Shown one piece after another: positions 1-11,210 of a DNA stretch of 64,000 bases. Positions within the stretch are counted from its first letter, which is position 1; each line of letters opens with the position of its first letter. Under the pieces are notes generated by a model. It saw only the letters and a list, made by a program, of their open reading frames with translations. It was not told the DNA's origin and did not search any database. Source of the DNA: Blastomyces gilchristii SLH14081 (Eukaryota > Ascomycota > Eurotiomycetes > Onygenales > Ajellomycetaceae); assembly GCF_000003855.2 (NCBI RefSeq), contig NW_003101660.1:496001-560000 (forward strand). The letters run 5' to 3'. Position numbers and translations under genes: made by a program.

Positions 1-221
1 TGAAAATCGAATAATCGATTTCATTGATCGCCTGCCTAAGTGCCTCTACGCGGCGTAGTTACCGTACAGCAGGCGGCTTGGACGGCTGCCAGCATGGGCT
101 TTGATAACGTTAGACTCCTGGCGCTAATTTACTCTCCAATTCATTCCCCCCCCGCCTGTGCTATTCTTATATCCATCCAAGCAACTCCGTTAAAACAGCT
201 GTCTGTTGATGGTTACTTACT
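1..221. other. Left flank, upstream of the SGNH hydrolase gene
   Basis: No coding segment supported. This is the presumed promoter and 5' leader of the hydrolase gene that starts at 222. A short AT-rich palindromic stretch (ATCGAATAATCGAT) lies near the left edge. I saw no convincing TATA box. Confidence 0.4.
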
Positions 222-1235
222 ATGTTGTCATCCTGTAGGTGGTTCTACAATGTGTGTATATTATCATTGTCATTCTTCGCTCTGAGCTGTGGTGAGTTCC
301 TCCAGCACCGGACCGCCGTAATCCTTTTTTGGGCTCGGAAATGGGAGCGAAATATTCAAGCAAGATAACCACTAATATATCTCTCTCAAGTCTCAAATAG
401 CGAAGCCATTGCTGGAGGCGTCGACCTACGAATCCTACCCCTGGGAGACTCAATCACCTACGGACAAGGCAGCAGCGATGGCAATGGATATCGCTTACCA
501 CTCTACAACCTCCTTCTCTCCGGCGGGAACAAGGTAGAATACATCGGCCGTGAAAAGCACGGTTCCATGAGCAACAACCGCCATGAGGGTCACAAGGGAT
601 TCCCCATCGGCCCCGTCGGCGACACCGGAAAGCCCAACTACGCCCAGCGCCCCAGCATCGTCCTCCTCCTCGCCGGCACGAACGACGTAGTCTTCAAAAT
701 CAATCTGAAAGACGCGCCAACGGTGCTCGGGCGCGTCGTCGACGATATTGTCGCGGCCTGTCCGGACGCCGTCGTGTTGGTTGCGACCATTCCACCCATG
801 CTAGACGCAAATCGCGAAGCGCGCAAAGTTGCGTTTAATGCCGCGTTGCCCGCTGTCATAGCGCAACGGAACAGGGCTGGGAAACATGTGCTCCTCGTCG
901 ATCTGGCGAGGGTTACCGCTCAACATATTAATGCTACTGATGGTATTCATCCGACTGATGACGGGTATAGGTCGATTGCGGATGCTTGGCATGAGGGTAT
1001 CGTGGCCGCTGATCAAAGGGGTTGGATCAAAGCGCCCATCGCAAGGCCGGCGGATGGGGAGGGTGATAGACTAAAACCTAGCCCGGAAGCTACACCTATT
1101 GAGGCTGGATCCTCTGCTGGGTTCTGGACTTCGTATTGGATGTTTGCAGCGCTGGTTGTGGTGTCCGTAGGTGGTTTTGTTGTTTTCAGAGTGCTTTATT
1201 CAGGTCGGTGGAATAGGAGGCATTTTTGGCCGTAA
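222..1235 (+). CDS. SGNH/GDSL-type esterase-lipase with signal peptide and C-terminal membrane anchor
   Basis: Predicted hydrolase of ester bonds in lipids or carbohydrate esters, acting outside the cell or at its surface. Two exons: 222-291 and 391-1235, joined across a 99-nt GTGAGT..AG intron, giving 304 aa. Exon 1 alone encodes a hydrophobic signal peptide (about residues 1-23), which is why ATG 222 was chosen. The SGNH blocks are visible: GDS with nucleophile Ser44, GTND with Asn121, and the DGIHP block with Asp207 and His210 completing the triad. After the catalytic domain comes a polar linker and then a hydrophobic helix (about 271-292) followed by basic residues, the pattern of a type I membrane protein. 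That anchor is unusual for secreted fungal SGNH esterases. Substrate cannot be told from sequence. It converges on the dehydrogenase gene at 1760. Confidence 0.85.
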
Positions 1236-1706
1236 CCTTGGGTATCGAGTGCGTCGGTGCCTGTCTCTCTATCCCTCTTTCGCAGTTTGGATATGGTCGT
1301 CTAGGGGGCTCTATGCTGACTGCATAGAACGTTATCACAGGGTTTTCAAAGAAAAGCCTGTTGAATCAGTTATGTTTATTACCGATATTAGATTACCTAG
1401 GTGTATAAAAATTAATGGTACGAAGGGTAGAGCAGAAAGTTTTTCACGGGGAGAGCAAGCAATTGGAGACGCATTAATACTTGCCTTTTTAACCCATATC
1501 ATAGGCGTGCAAGTAGCTGACTCGTTCAGGGGATACTCAAGGGATACGATTAAAATCCGGATCCAGTCCTTCGATATTATTGCTCCTAAAATAATTATCA
1601 AAACATGCATTTACGTAAAGGAACTGATATATAAAAAGGAAGCAAAAGACATCTTGATCCCTGCAAACACACTCATACATGGGAAACCCCTGACAATATC
1701 CTTGTT

Positions 1707-1743
<37 letters not shown>

Positions 1744-1759
1744 AACAACCATTACACTC
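1236..1759. other. Convergent intergenic region between hydrolase and dehydrogenase
   Basis: The two genes end facing each other here, so the region should hold both 3' UTRs and polyadenylation sites. It is AT-rich with no credible coding segment; a CA microsatellite sits near its right end. Confidence 0.5.
1708..1741. repeat. (AC)17 dinucleotide microsatellite
   Basis: Uninterrupted AC repeat of 34 nt, just downstream of the dehydrogenase stop codon (minus strand), probably inside its 3' UTR. Confidence 0.95.
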
Positions 1760-2882
1760 CTACCTCATACTCGGCGGCCTCATTAACCTCTCACACTTAT
1801 CCCGCATCCGATTCTGGAACCAATACGGAAACACTCGTAGAGTTCTAGCAAAAAACCCCGTCGAACCGGGCAGCATGATATGCCCACTCGACCCCGTCAA
1901 CACCTGCTGCACCAACGCCTCCGCAACCGTCTCCGGCTCCAGCAGGGGATTAAAAAACGTATTCTCCGCATTCAGATCGCGCGACAGATACGTCCTCGCA
2001 AAGCCCTGCGACACAAGCACCGTCCGCACCTTCGGCGCATTATACCGCGTCACCAGCTCCGTCGTCAACCCTTCATGGAACGCCACCGCCGCACTCTTCG
2101 TCGCCGAATAGTCCACCATGTTCGCGCTAACCACATACCCGGCCTGCGACGCAACGGTGACCACCATCCCGTGGTTGCGCTCGATCATCTTGGGCAGGAA
2201 CTCGCGCGCCAGCCAGTAGTGCGAGAGCGTGTTGACGTCGAAGAGCTTGCGCGTGCTGTCCTCCGTGCCGTCCAGGATCGTCAGGCCCGAGGCGATGCCG
2301 GCGTTGTTGATGAGGATGGTCGGCTCGCCGAGCGCGGCGCGCACCTCCGCGGCGGCTGCCGCGACGGCTTCGACGGACGCGATGTTACACTGGAAATACC
2401 GCACGTTGGCGGGCGGGTGGTATTTCAGCGGCTGGATGTCCAGCACGGCCACTTTGACGCCGCGCGCGGCGAGGAGGACGGCCACCCGTCGCCCGATCCC
2501 GTCACTGCCACCGGTCACGATGGCGATTTCTTGTTTCCAGTTGTACGTGTCTGACGTGCCATGGTTGAGGGCGTATCGGTTTATCAAGCCATTGAGGCTG
2601 CGGACGAGGCCGATCGCTAGGAGGTACTTGAGAGCTCTGAGACCCTGTGGCCGGGTTGCGGCAACTGCTCTGCCCTTGGCTGTGTATTGGGAGAGGAGGT
2701 AAAGAGGGAGCGTGAGAGATGGGGCCAGGGCGGTACTTTTGATGAGGTGGCCTACGACATCGGCTGTGAAGCCTGTTATTTTACGGATGATATTTGTTAG
2801 CGGTCAATTGGATTTTATGAGGGGTTGCATCTCAAGCCCCTTTGTCCTTACCTTCACGGGATGGCCAACGGCGAGATGCCAT
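1760..2882 (-). CDS. Short-chain dehydrogenase/reductase (retinol dehydrogenase / 17-beta-HSD-like)
   Basis: NAD(P)-dependent oxidoreductase of the classical SDR superfamily. Two exons on the minus strand: 2882-2852 and 2772-1760, separated by a 79-nt GTAAGG..AG intron; 347 aa. Exon 1 is only 31 nt. Visible motifs: cofactor-binding TGGSDGIG (residues 97-104), NNAG (166-169), catalytic Ser219 and the YxxxK pair Tyr232/Lys236. Ahead of the Rossmann fold is a roughly 90-residue extension with hydrophobic segments, as in membrane-associated SDRs that act on lipids, sterols or retinoids; an ER or lipid-droplet location is inference. The in-frame stop upstream of 2773 rules out a single-exon model reaching further 5'. 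The substrate is unknown, and the family is too broad for a gene symbol. Confidence 0.87.
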
Positions 2883-4611
2883 TATTAGTTTGAAAGGGGT
2901 GCAGTTGATACAAGGATAACTAATAAAAGGCCACAGGATTCTACGAAACGAATAATCGAATAAAAAAAAAAAAAAAAAAAGTTCTCGAAACGAAAGTAAA
3001 ATATCAAAGAAAATAATATCAGCGAATATTTCACTGTTTTATCATATCCTAGTGCAATACCATAGATCCGAGGGACAAGCAAAGAACCTGGGCATGTGAA
3101 GTCTGATCGCGGAATCAAACCACCGCCGCTCACTGCCCAGCAAGCACTACTCCGTACGGAGTACTCCGTACAGCGTAACTATTTGTTTAGCGTATTGTGG
3201 AGAAGAAACCTTGGAAGCTAACTAACAAACTTATTAACCGCTTCCCCGCTGTCGACTGTCGGCAGAGGTGGCCCAGAAACATCCACCGTCCACGGCATCC
3301 TTGTATTCCTCCCCTCTGTAGGCGAGTGCATACTGTAGTAGACACGACAGTTGCCGTGCACGTCGTGAAGAGTAAATCTGTATTCTGTACATGCATGGAA
3401 ACCCAGACTCCTGGTCCTCATTACCCAGTACCCAGCATTCCATCCCTGCGGCACACCAACGCCGACACCAACAGCCTGCAGACAAACCCTGTACGGAGTA
3501 GTACGGGGTATAGCGAGTCCCAAAGCCCCAATTAGAAAGAAGCGTTCTGCAGTTGGTGCCTCGGTTAATTCTCGCCAATAATTTTTCAATCATAATAATA
3601 ATAAAGGGTGACCAAATAAGGCTTGCAAGAAGCATGACCCAAGTGTGTGTCCACTACGGAGTAGTTATTGTATTCAAGTCTATACAGGGGTAAATTAAAA
3701 AAAAAGGAAAAAACTCCCTTACCGGGCTATTCAAAACCAATTTTGTCGTCTTGACTCCGTTTGCCCGGGGCTCATTGTCGCCGTTTGGAATATACACAAT
3801 CGTTGGATCCAATGGACCAAGAAGAATCAAATAAACCAAAAGGCTAAATGCGCGTAAAACTCAAACCCAAGAGGTTCGCGTTCAAGTATATGTAAAATAA
3901 TATATAAGATCACAACGACCGCCCAATGGACAGGAATATATCCATATATATGATGAAATGATAGATGAGGGAAATATGGAGATGAACAAGTCCCCCTCGA
4001 GTCCAAGGAAGATCCAAAAAAACAAACAGCCAACGAAAAACTAAAACCAAAATTTAAAACCAAATTCAAAATCACACCACCCTGAGGACAAAGAAATAGG
4101 CCAGTAGATAATAACGAGAGCGGTGTAGAGTTAAAGGCAACAATGAAAAGAAAAAAAGGGTTGAACACTATCACATCGCCAAACTTGTGACCCAGAAGGG
4201 TCTCGTGAATCGAAAAAAAGAAAAAAAGAAAAAAAAACAGGAAGTGGATATCCCGCAGTATTTGAAAGAAAAAAAGAAAAAGAGCAGAACAGGAAGCTAA
4301 ACCAAACAGAAAACATGTACATACGTAGCTCTTGAAAGAGAAAAATAGAAAGATCTTTTGAACATCAATAAAACAAAATAGACTGAGAAAAAGGGAGAGC
4401 GCATAGGCAAAAGAGAAATATATAGACTAAATCAGCAACGTCAACCCGAAGGGAAAAAAGAATTCATGGCGAAATGAAAAAAAAATTAAGTTAAAAAAAT
4501 ATGACTAAGTATGGAGAATATAGATGGGAGAATATGTATAGCGAAAATAGAAGGAAGAGAGAAAAGCACCACAAGAACCGCCAATAATAGAAATGGCGAT
4601 GGTGACTTCGG
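2883..4611. other. Intergenic, AT-rich, no gene seen
   Basis: Lies between the start of the dehydrogenase and the end of the transcription factor, both on the minus strand. It holds the dehydrogenase promoter and the regulator's 3' UTR. Content is AT-rich with A-runs around 4210-4500 and no coding pattern. Copies of the TACTCCGTAC palindrome lie near 3146-3169, 3488-3505 and 3653-3662. Confidence 0.5.
2962..2980. repeat. Poly(A) tract, 19 nt
   Basis: Uninterrupted run of 19 A within the dehydrogenase upstream region. Confidence 0.9.
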
Positions 4612-7600
4612 TCACCCCTCAACGGACGAAAAACTTGTGGTCGGAGTATCAAATATTTTTCGCCGAATTAACGTCAGTATTTCGGCATCTTTACTAAGGG
4701 TCGGGGAAATATGCCGGCTTTGTAATAGAAAGTTGATTGTGCGGTCTAGCAATGCTCGGAGAGTTTCTCTGTCCACGAGCTGTGACAGGGGTGACATGTA
4801 GGTTGCGGATAAAACGAGCATATTTCCATATTGCCTAATTTTTTCCGTCAGGATTTTTGCTAAAATGTATTTGAAATAACTCGGAGTGTGCTATTTTGAA
4901 CTTACGCGTGTGCCGTTCCAAAGATATTAGTGACAACCGGTCGTCCCGCGACGCCATCAAATGCTATCGTACTCTGTATTGCCGCGTCAATACACGCCTG
5001 GCAAGCCTTACGGATTTTCGAATCAAGCGTTTTGATAGACAGGTGTTGGTTCTCGGAGTGCACCACTGGCCTGCTGGGGGGGCCCATATCACTCGTGAGC
5101 CGCTCCATACCGTGTGGAAGATGAGCTGGGTTAGCCGACAGCGGCGACGCTTGTGACTGTGAACTGGACACAGTTGAAGCGCTGGGTGATGGGACGGAAT
5201 TGGCAGTCCCTGGAAGAGATTTGGCCATGGGGTGCAGGGCATGGTGGAGTAAGGGTCGATGGATAATATAGCGAGCGCCGTAGTATTTCGCCCGCATTCG
5301 TGCGATGATAATATTGTCAGAAGGGGGGTCGGTTTCCTCCCATCGCATGTTGTCTGGTAGTCCAGTTCTCCATGCTTCGAGATTACAGCTTAGGGCTTCT
5401 TGTACTTTGGTCGACCAAGATACTTTTCGTCCCCTAGATTCAGGTGCTGTGAACACGTTATTACGTTAGTCTTCGCTCGTCATTCACTTTGCGAATTACG
5501 AAACATCGGCTGTAAAGCTAGAGTACATACTCTCAGCTTTGTATAACTCCGTGTGGACTCGATTCAAAACTTTCCGCAAGTGAATTTGCGCAACATAGTA
5601 AATCATGGTAAGAGGATCGGGGGTCTGTAGTTCATTTGTACTTATGAAGAGACCAGCTTCGGTATAAACCCGATCTTCGAAGCGGCTTATCCCGCTAGCC
5701 GGAAGATCCAGTTCGGCGAGAATGTCACTAAAATATATGAGCTTCAAGTAAATAGAATCGAGGAACCGTTCGTGGCTGTACCTTTCAAGCTGTAGACACG
5801 TCCAAAAGGCAAAGTTGATTAGCTCTTTCTGGCGCGTTCCCTTCGGTATACGATCAAATGTGCGGCTAATAGACACAGGTCAGTCCATCCATCTATACTT
5901 GGGGTATTCTATAAATGAAAAGATGGTGGCTTACGGTCGGAGAAGAATTTGACAAGCCCGAGCAGCTTCGCATATCCAAGCATGGCTTGAAAAGGGGCGC
6001 GCGACTTGCCCAGTATACAGGGCCGCGAGCAAGCAAGCTTGCGTGTGTTTCAGACCACCACCACCTAGCACATCACCTAGAATATCTGACGCCAACGCAA
6101 AATATGCTAGGCCAGGAATGATATCCAAGTTTCGCAACGGCGGGTCAGATTGATCCGTTGAGTTCCAGGAATCTGTAGAATGATGTGCTGCAGCAGAAAA
6201 TCTTCGGTGATGTCCCGTTGACAATGGAAAAAACTCTTCATTTGGAGGATGGAATGCTGACAGTTTCCCGGAATCGGATAGGGTCGGGGAAGTTGTGGTA
6301 ATTTGTTGATATTGTAAAGGGGATTGTGCGTTGTTGCTCCGGTTCAATGGCCCAGGTATAACTGTTTTAACGTCACATATTGAGCCCAGAGCCAACACAA
6401 GAAGGACAACAGCGTTATCCAAAGACTTGTGGATTACAGTGCTGAGAGCTCCAGTGTTTTCAGGAATCGATTCTGGGGTTACTTCAAAGGCCACTTCGGC
6501 GGATCGTTTTCTTTTACCTTTGGGTATTGCAGCTACTCTCTCGTTATGGCTTTGTGGTATTTGAGGTGAGAATGAGAAAGCGGGTTTGCGAGGGCTGTAA
6601 TTGTTAACAAAATTGCAAACCATCTGGTGCAATGCCGATGCATCAAGGAATGGGTGGAGAGCGTGCATGTTATCTAGATAACTCTGATAGTATCTTTGAA
6701 TAGTGTCCGCTTCGAGATTCAAGGTACCGTAGGGAGTTAATCCACCTGGATGCGGTTGCATGGAGAATCTATTGGTGTCAAATCCAGAAGGAAATCCAAA
6801 ACCCGAGCCCCATACATTTGCACTGGCTAAAGATGCAATAGTAGGGTCTTGCTCTAGGGTTGTATGTGAAGTAACTGGGCTCTCCGCAAAAGTGTCATCG
6901 CCCTCTCCAATACCATACAACCTGAGGGGACCACGATTTTCTTCCAGCTGCATCACATAATCGGCATCGATCCTCTCAGGGAGCAGCTTTTGAATAGATG
7001 GCCATAATAGTAGCTTATGGGCAGCAGTCGTATGTTCAATTGGTATTGACAGCTCGCCAACATCAGAACCGTGCAGTTCTTTCATGTAATCCTCGGAAAC
7101 CCGAGTTTCGTCGCTGTCTAGACGCTCAACCGGGGTTTGTTTTTCTGGTGATTTGAGATTGGCTGCGATAAAATTCGCATTTGCCTCCACCTTCGCGAGG
7201 GACGGCGTCAGATGGCTCTGTTTTCTTGGGCGAGTAGAACCAGCCATAGCATCTATTTGCGACTTGACCCCAGCTAAAAGAGCCTTCATCTCATTTAGTC
7301 GTGTCATCAAGTCTTCTCTTGCAGCCTTTTCTGACTCCTCCTGTCGGTCTATTCTTTCTATGATGATCTGAGTCGACCTCTCTTGCCTTTGCAAACAGTT
7401 TCACGTCAGGCTCCTATAAACCTTTGTTTGTTTGGGATGATTGAGACAACTATATAAAACTTACTTCTGAGGAGGAACATCCTTGTAGACGCACGGAACA
7501 TTATTTTCTTTGCAATGACTACAAGCCGGTCGACCTTCATCGCATTTCGCTTTCCGTGAGCGGCATTGGTCGCAAGCCTAGACCACCGTCAGATGGCTCT

Positions 7601-8245
7601 AATCAAACAGGGGCAAAATGGGTATTTTACCTGCTGAGCTCGCGTCGTCCTTCGTTGACGGTTCGCTAGAGGCATTCCAGCTTGAGCAAGAAAGTAACTA
7701 CTCGTATCATACAATCCTGGGGTAGGAGGTACATGTCCTCCAGAGGTGTACGGTTGTGAGGCAGGTATTGGTTGCATTGGATCACCATGGGTGTACATCG
7801 GTATTCCTTGAGTTTCGCCGTTGAGATGGCGCGCATCCGGAGGGTATCCCATCCGTGGCTGTTGGAAATTGCTAGGTCCAGGTCCAGCTTGTTGCGGTGG
7901 TGCTTGCGGGTGCTGCGCCTGCTCTTGGGAGCCGTTCATGGGCCGATACGAGCCAGTGGGTGGGTGGGACTCAGTGGGAGCCTGGGGAGGAGGAGCTGAG
8001 ATACTACCTGGTCGTCCATACGACATTTCGGGAGGTGCATGTGGGTTGGTACGTGCCGAAGCCATGTACACAGGTGGTGCACGCGGGGTCTCACCATGAT
8101 GTTCCGGGTTGGGGCCGTCATAAGTATTATATGGGCGCCACCCGGGTTCATAATGGCCCCGAGGAGGGGCGGGCAACCGATGACCAGGTTGGGACGCCGG
8201 TAAAACGTGCGCTTTGGACTTGTCCTCTGTTGCCATTTCCATCAT
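4612..8245 (-). CDS. Zn2Cys6 fungal-specific transcription factor
   Basis: Nuclear DNA-binding regulator. Six exons on the minus strand: 8245-7631, 7577-7465, 7386-5935, 5865-5531, 5446-4906 and 4834-4612; introns are 53-84 nt with consensus ends; 1092 aa. Residues 1-205 form a Pro/Gln/Gly-rich disordered head. The binuclear cluster follows, CX2CX6CX6CX2CX6C with cysteines at 207, 210, 217, 224, 227 and 234, encoded almost alone by exon 2. Next is a charged heptad-like stretch (about 244-290), a likely dimerisation coiled coil, and then the fungal_trans-type middle homology region (about 470 onward, through exons 3-5). The cluster sitting 200 residues in, rather than at the N-terminus, is notable. 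Targets are unknown and the gene is not named. It is flanked upstream by an unusually long gene-free region. Confidence 0.9.
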
Positions 8246-8915
8246 TTCAATCGGCTTACCAAGCCCCAGACCATCTACTGGCCTTCAATAATCAATTTCT
8301 AGCAGAGTAAAATATCCAGCATCAGACACACAAAACACGCAAAACTAGCAGCATGGCGATTTTACAGAGCCGTTCCCGGTTTGAGAGCGAGATGGAGGGG
8401 TCTAGAGAATCTCAAGGACGGTAGAATATATCCTAGATTTGGTTCTTTTGCCGCTAACAAGAAATATTTGCTGTCACGGTACATGGGCCGATATAATCCA
8501 ATCTGCTTGCTGCGAAGTACAACTAAATTGTAAGGGAAAAAAAAAAGGGAGAGAGATCAGTTTCTTACATCTAACCGGCGGAAGAGGAGAGAAGGGAAAC
8601 AAGCGTTTATAAAGGAAACCGAGATTCTATCATTACCTGCAACAGCCTGACAACAAAGCGCTGAGGAGCCCAGCAGTTCGGGGACGTCACAATTCGCTTT
8701 CGCTTTTCGAATCCTTGGTTGTGGCTCGGGAAGTTAAAATGCTTGCACTGGTCCCGCTTAGTTTCCCGCAGGAACCGGCTGGTTCAACAAACGGTGCTGC
8801 AGAGCTGGATAGCAAGTACTAGAGATTGCGTCGATATGGAATACTATGCGCAGAGGGGTTGGACGGCAGAAATGGGGAGGGTTGAAGCGGAGGGGGAGAT
8901 GTGTGTTCCCGACCG

Positions 8916-8954
8916 AGGTGGTGGAGGTGGAGGTGGAGGTGGTGGTGGTGGTGG
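8916..8954. repeat. GGT/GGA trinucleotide repeat
   Basis: About 13 tandem GGW units, purine-rich on the plus strand, in the upstream region of the transcription factor. Confidence 0.9.
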
Positions 8955-9505
8955 GCGGATACTGTTGTAGGCAGGACAGGCAGGGCGAAGAGACCAGCAA
9001 ATAAATGCCAGGCCAGGAAAAACCTAGCACGGTCCAAGGAACAAAAGGTAGTAGTAGTAGTATAGTAATATATATATATCTAATAATGAGAACAATGACA
9101 GACCGACCAGGACAGCAGCTGGGATATCCTCACTTTTTCTTCCCACCACAACACAAGCACTTTCAAGCGCTGGGATATAAAGTGGGCTGGAGGGAATTGA
9201 AGCCAGGAGGAATTGAGAGCAAAGGAGAAGTTGAAGCTTCAAGGAGAAACAGGCTGTAAATACAAGGGCAGTATGGTAAACAGTACAGTATAGTACAGCA
9301 ATGTAAAGTACATGTACATGTTCATGTACAGTACAGCAGTGAGCGCCTGGCAGCCCAAAGTGATATATATATCAATTATATATCAATTATATGCCCAATT
9401 GCCAATTGACCGGTGCAGTACAGTATATATATATTACCAGCTGCCTGGTTGTCACTGTAATACATTTACAGCCTGCCCGCCGCCCTTGTTCATCCATCGC
9501 CTGTC

Positions 9506-9537
<32 letters not shown>
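9506..9537. repeat. (AAT) trinucleotide microsatellite
   Basis: Thirty-two nt of perfect AAT repeat, between 10 and 11 units. Confidence 0.93.
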
Positions 9538-9791
9538 GATCAAATGGCCGTCTGTCATTTGATCTGTATTTTCTTTTTCTCCTGTTATTGCTTTTTCTGC
9601 TGCCTTTTTTTTCTCATGATTTCTGCTCCACCCTTGTGCTGGAGTTTTGCCTTTTTTTTCCTGTAACTATTCCCAGCATTCATTGGGCTCTTTTTGTTTT
9701 GTCTGTTCGCATCCCAGCTCTCTGTCATAATTAACCAGATTGTCGGGAGCCTTTTTCCGCGTCTTTATCTATCCACTACCCCTTTCTTTTC

Positions 9792-9811
9792 TTTTTTTTT
9801 TTTTTTTTTTT
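9792..9811. repeat. Poly(T) tract, 20 nt
   Basis: Uninterrupted T run inside a wider pyrimidine-rich stretch (9560-9840). Confidence 0.9.
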
Positions 9812-10916
9812 GTTACTACCCTTTTGCCCCTGTGGGCCTGTCAACGAAAGTTGGAACTCGATCTTTCAGAGGCCTACGCCAGATTTGCGCGAGATTCGAT
9901 GGTTTTCAAGTTCCCAAATGTTCACCAATTCCTAGCACCATTTCCACCCCAGCATCGTGCGCCAAACTCCACTTTGGTGACGAGTTCTCCAGGGCCCGCT
10001 TTAGGCGCAGTGTCCGTCATTCATGGTGAACTCTACTAAAATGCTGTCGGGGCCCTGGTTACGATAGCTTTCCCTTAGGGGCGCTGCTTGTCCACAGCGG
10101 TGGAGATGGTATTGGTACATAGTTCTTCTATACAGTACATACCATACCGGTATACGCGTTTTGGTATACGCGATTACATGCGTGCAAGATCAATAATAAT
10201 TAATAATACTCCGTACACAAACACAAACACAACAACCGCCGTTGGATCGGATAGACCAAGCTTGTCAGGTCTGCTTTGACCATTGTGCTTTTGATATATA
10301 TTATTGGCGGGCAGACACCACCAACTTCAAGCCTTTCTTTTTGCCTTCGCCCTGGAACCATCGAAAGAGTTCCAAGGTTCCTGCGGCCGTACACTCCACC
10401 TCCCTCGTATCGTCAAGCGTGGTGATGTGATTGCCCATACTACTAGTGCTATCAGCTTCTCCAACCGTTTTCCGCAGCAAAACTAGGGATTTTCCTTCAA
10501 CATCAGCAGTTGATTATTGGGGAATCCACCCTTGTTCGCAATCGCGGCGAAGCGCAGAGAGATAAACTTGGGCAACCAGCTGGGAAATAAACCCTCTGTT
10601 TTGGGAAATACCACCACGACCAGATGGCTGATACAAGTCTCCCGCACGAGTTTCTCTATGAGCAGAACCTTAGTATGGCTTCATTCTAACATACCGCGTG
10701 GAGACAGGCGCAAAAGGAGAGGATCAGGAAACTCTGTATTGCTCTAGCTATCCACCTAGGCTAGCAGCCGCCAAGATGATGATGAATAATAGTTAGCAGC
10801 CTCTCCACTCTGCATGAAAGACGCTAACTAGTAGACCCCAGCCCAGCAGACAAGTGGGGGAATCGAGCCCAAGGGAGGGAGGCGGTCTGCGCCGTGTACT
10901 GCAGTCTAACATTGTA

Positions 10917-11210
10917 CCCCTATATTTTCGTTAGTGGCTCCCTAAAATTATAGAGCTCTGCTAACCAAAATACTGGGTGGTCATTTACTTCTAACCCGCA
11001 CTCTATTATTCAAATATTTCAATAGAAAACATAAGTGAGATATATTATTAAAAACCATTCTATATTCTCAGTTTTCTGAGCTTCAAAATGTTATTTTTGA
11101 ATCATTCAGAATCTGTATGAATTGACATCCATCAAAATCTCAATGACCCCTCAGTATTTTGGTTAGCAGAGCCCTATAATTTTAGGGAGCCACTAACGAA
11201 AATATAGGGG
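10917..11210. mobile_element. MITE-like element with 69-bp terminal inverted repeats and TA target-site duplication
   Basis: The first 69 nt (10917-10985) are matched by the reverse complement of the last 69 nt (11142-11210) with three mismatches. Both ends begin CCCCTATATTTTCG. The element is bounded by TA dinucleotides at 10915-10916 and 11211-11212, the target-site duplication typical of the Tc1/mariner/pogo (Fot1-like) superfamily. The 156-nt interior is AT-rich and encodes nothing. It therefore looks like a non-autonomous element mobilised in trans. The near-perfect repeats suggest a fairly recent insertion or a strong constraint on the hairpin. Family assignment rests only on the TA target and inverted repeats; no transposase is present in the window. 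Confidence 0.85.

Larger units (their letters stand above)
8246..10916. other. Upstream region of the transcription factor, no gene seen
   Basis: No supported coding segment. It contains several simple repeats (GGW, AT and AAT runs), overlapping GTACATG motifs near 9305-9345 and a 20-nt poly(T) at 9792-9811. It probably includes the promoter and possibly a long 5' leader of the regulator gene. Confidence 0.5.

Noticed and set aside
1171..1848. Plus-strand 225-codon open frame
   Set aside because: It overlaps the 3' end of the hydrolase in another frame, runs through the CA repeat and into the antisense of the dehydrogenase, and has no domain-like composition.
1880..2554. Plus-strand 224-codon open frame
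   Set aside because: Arg/His-rich antisense shadow of the GC-rich dehydrogenase exon.
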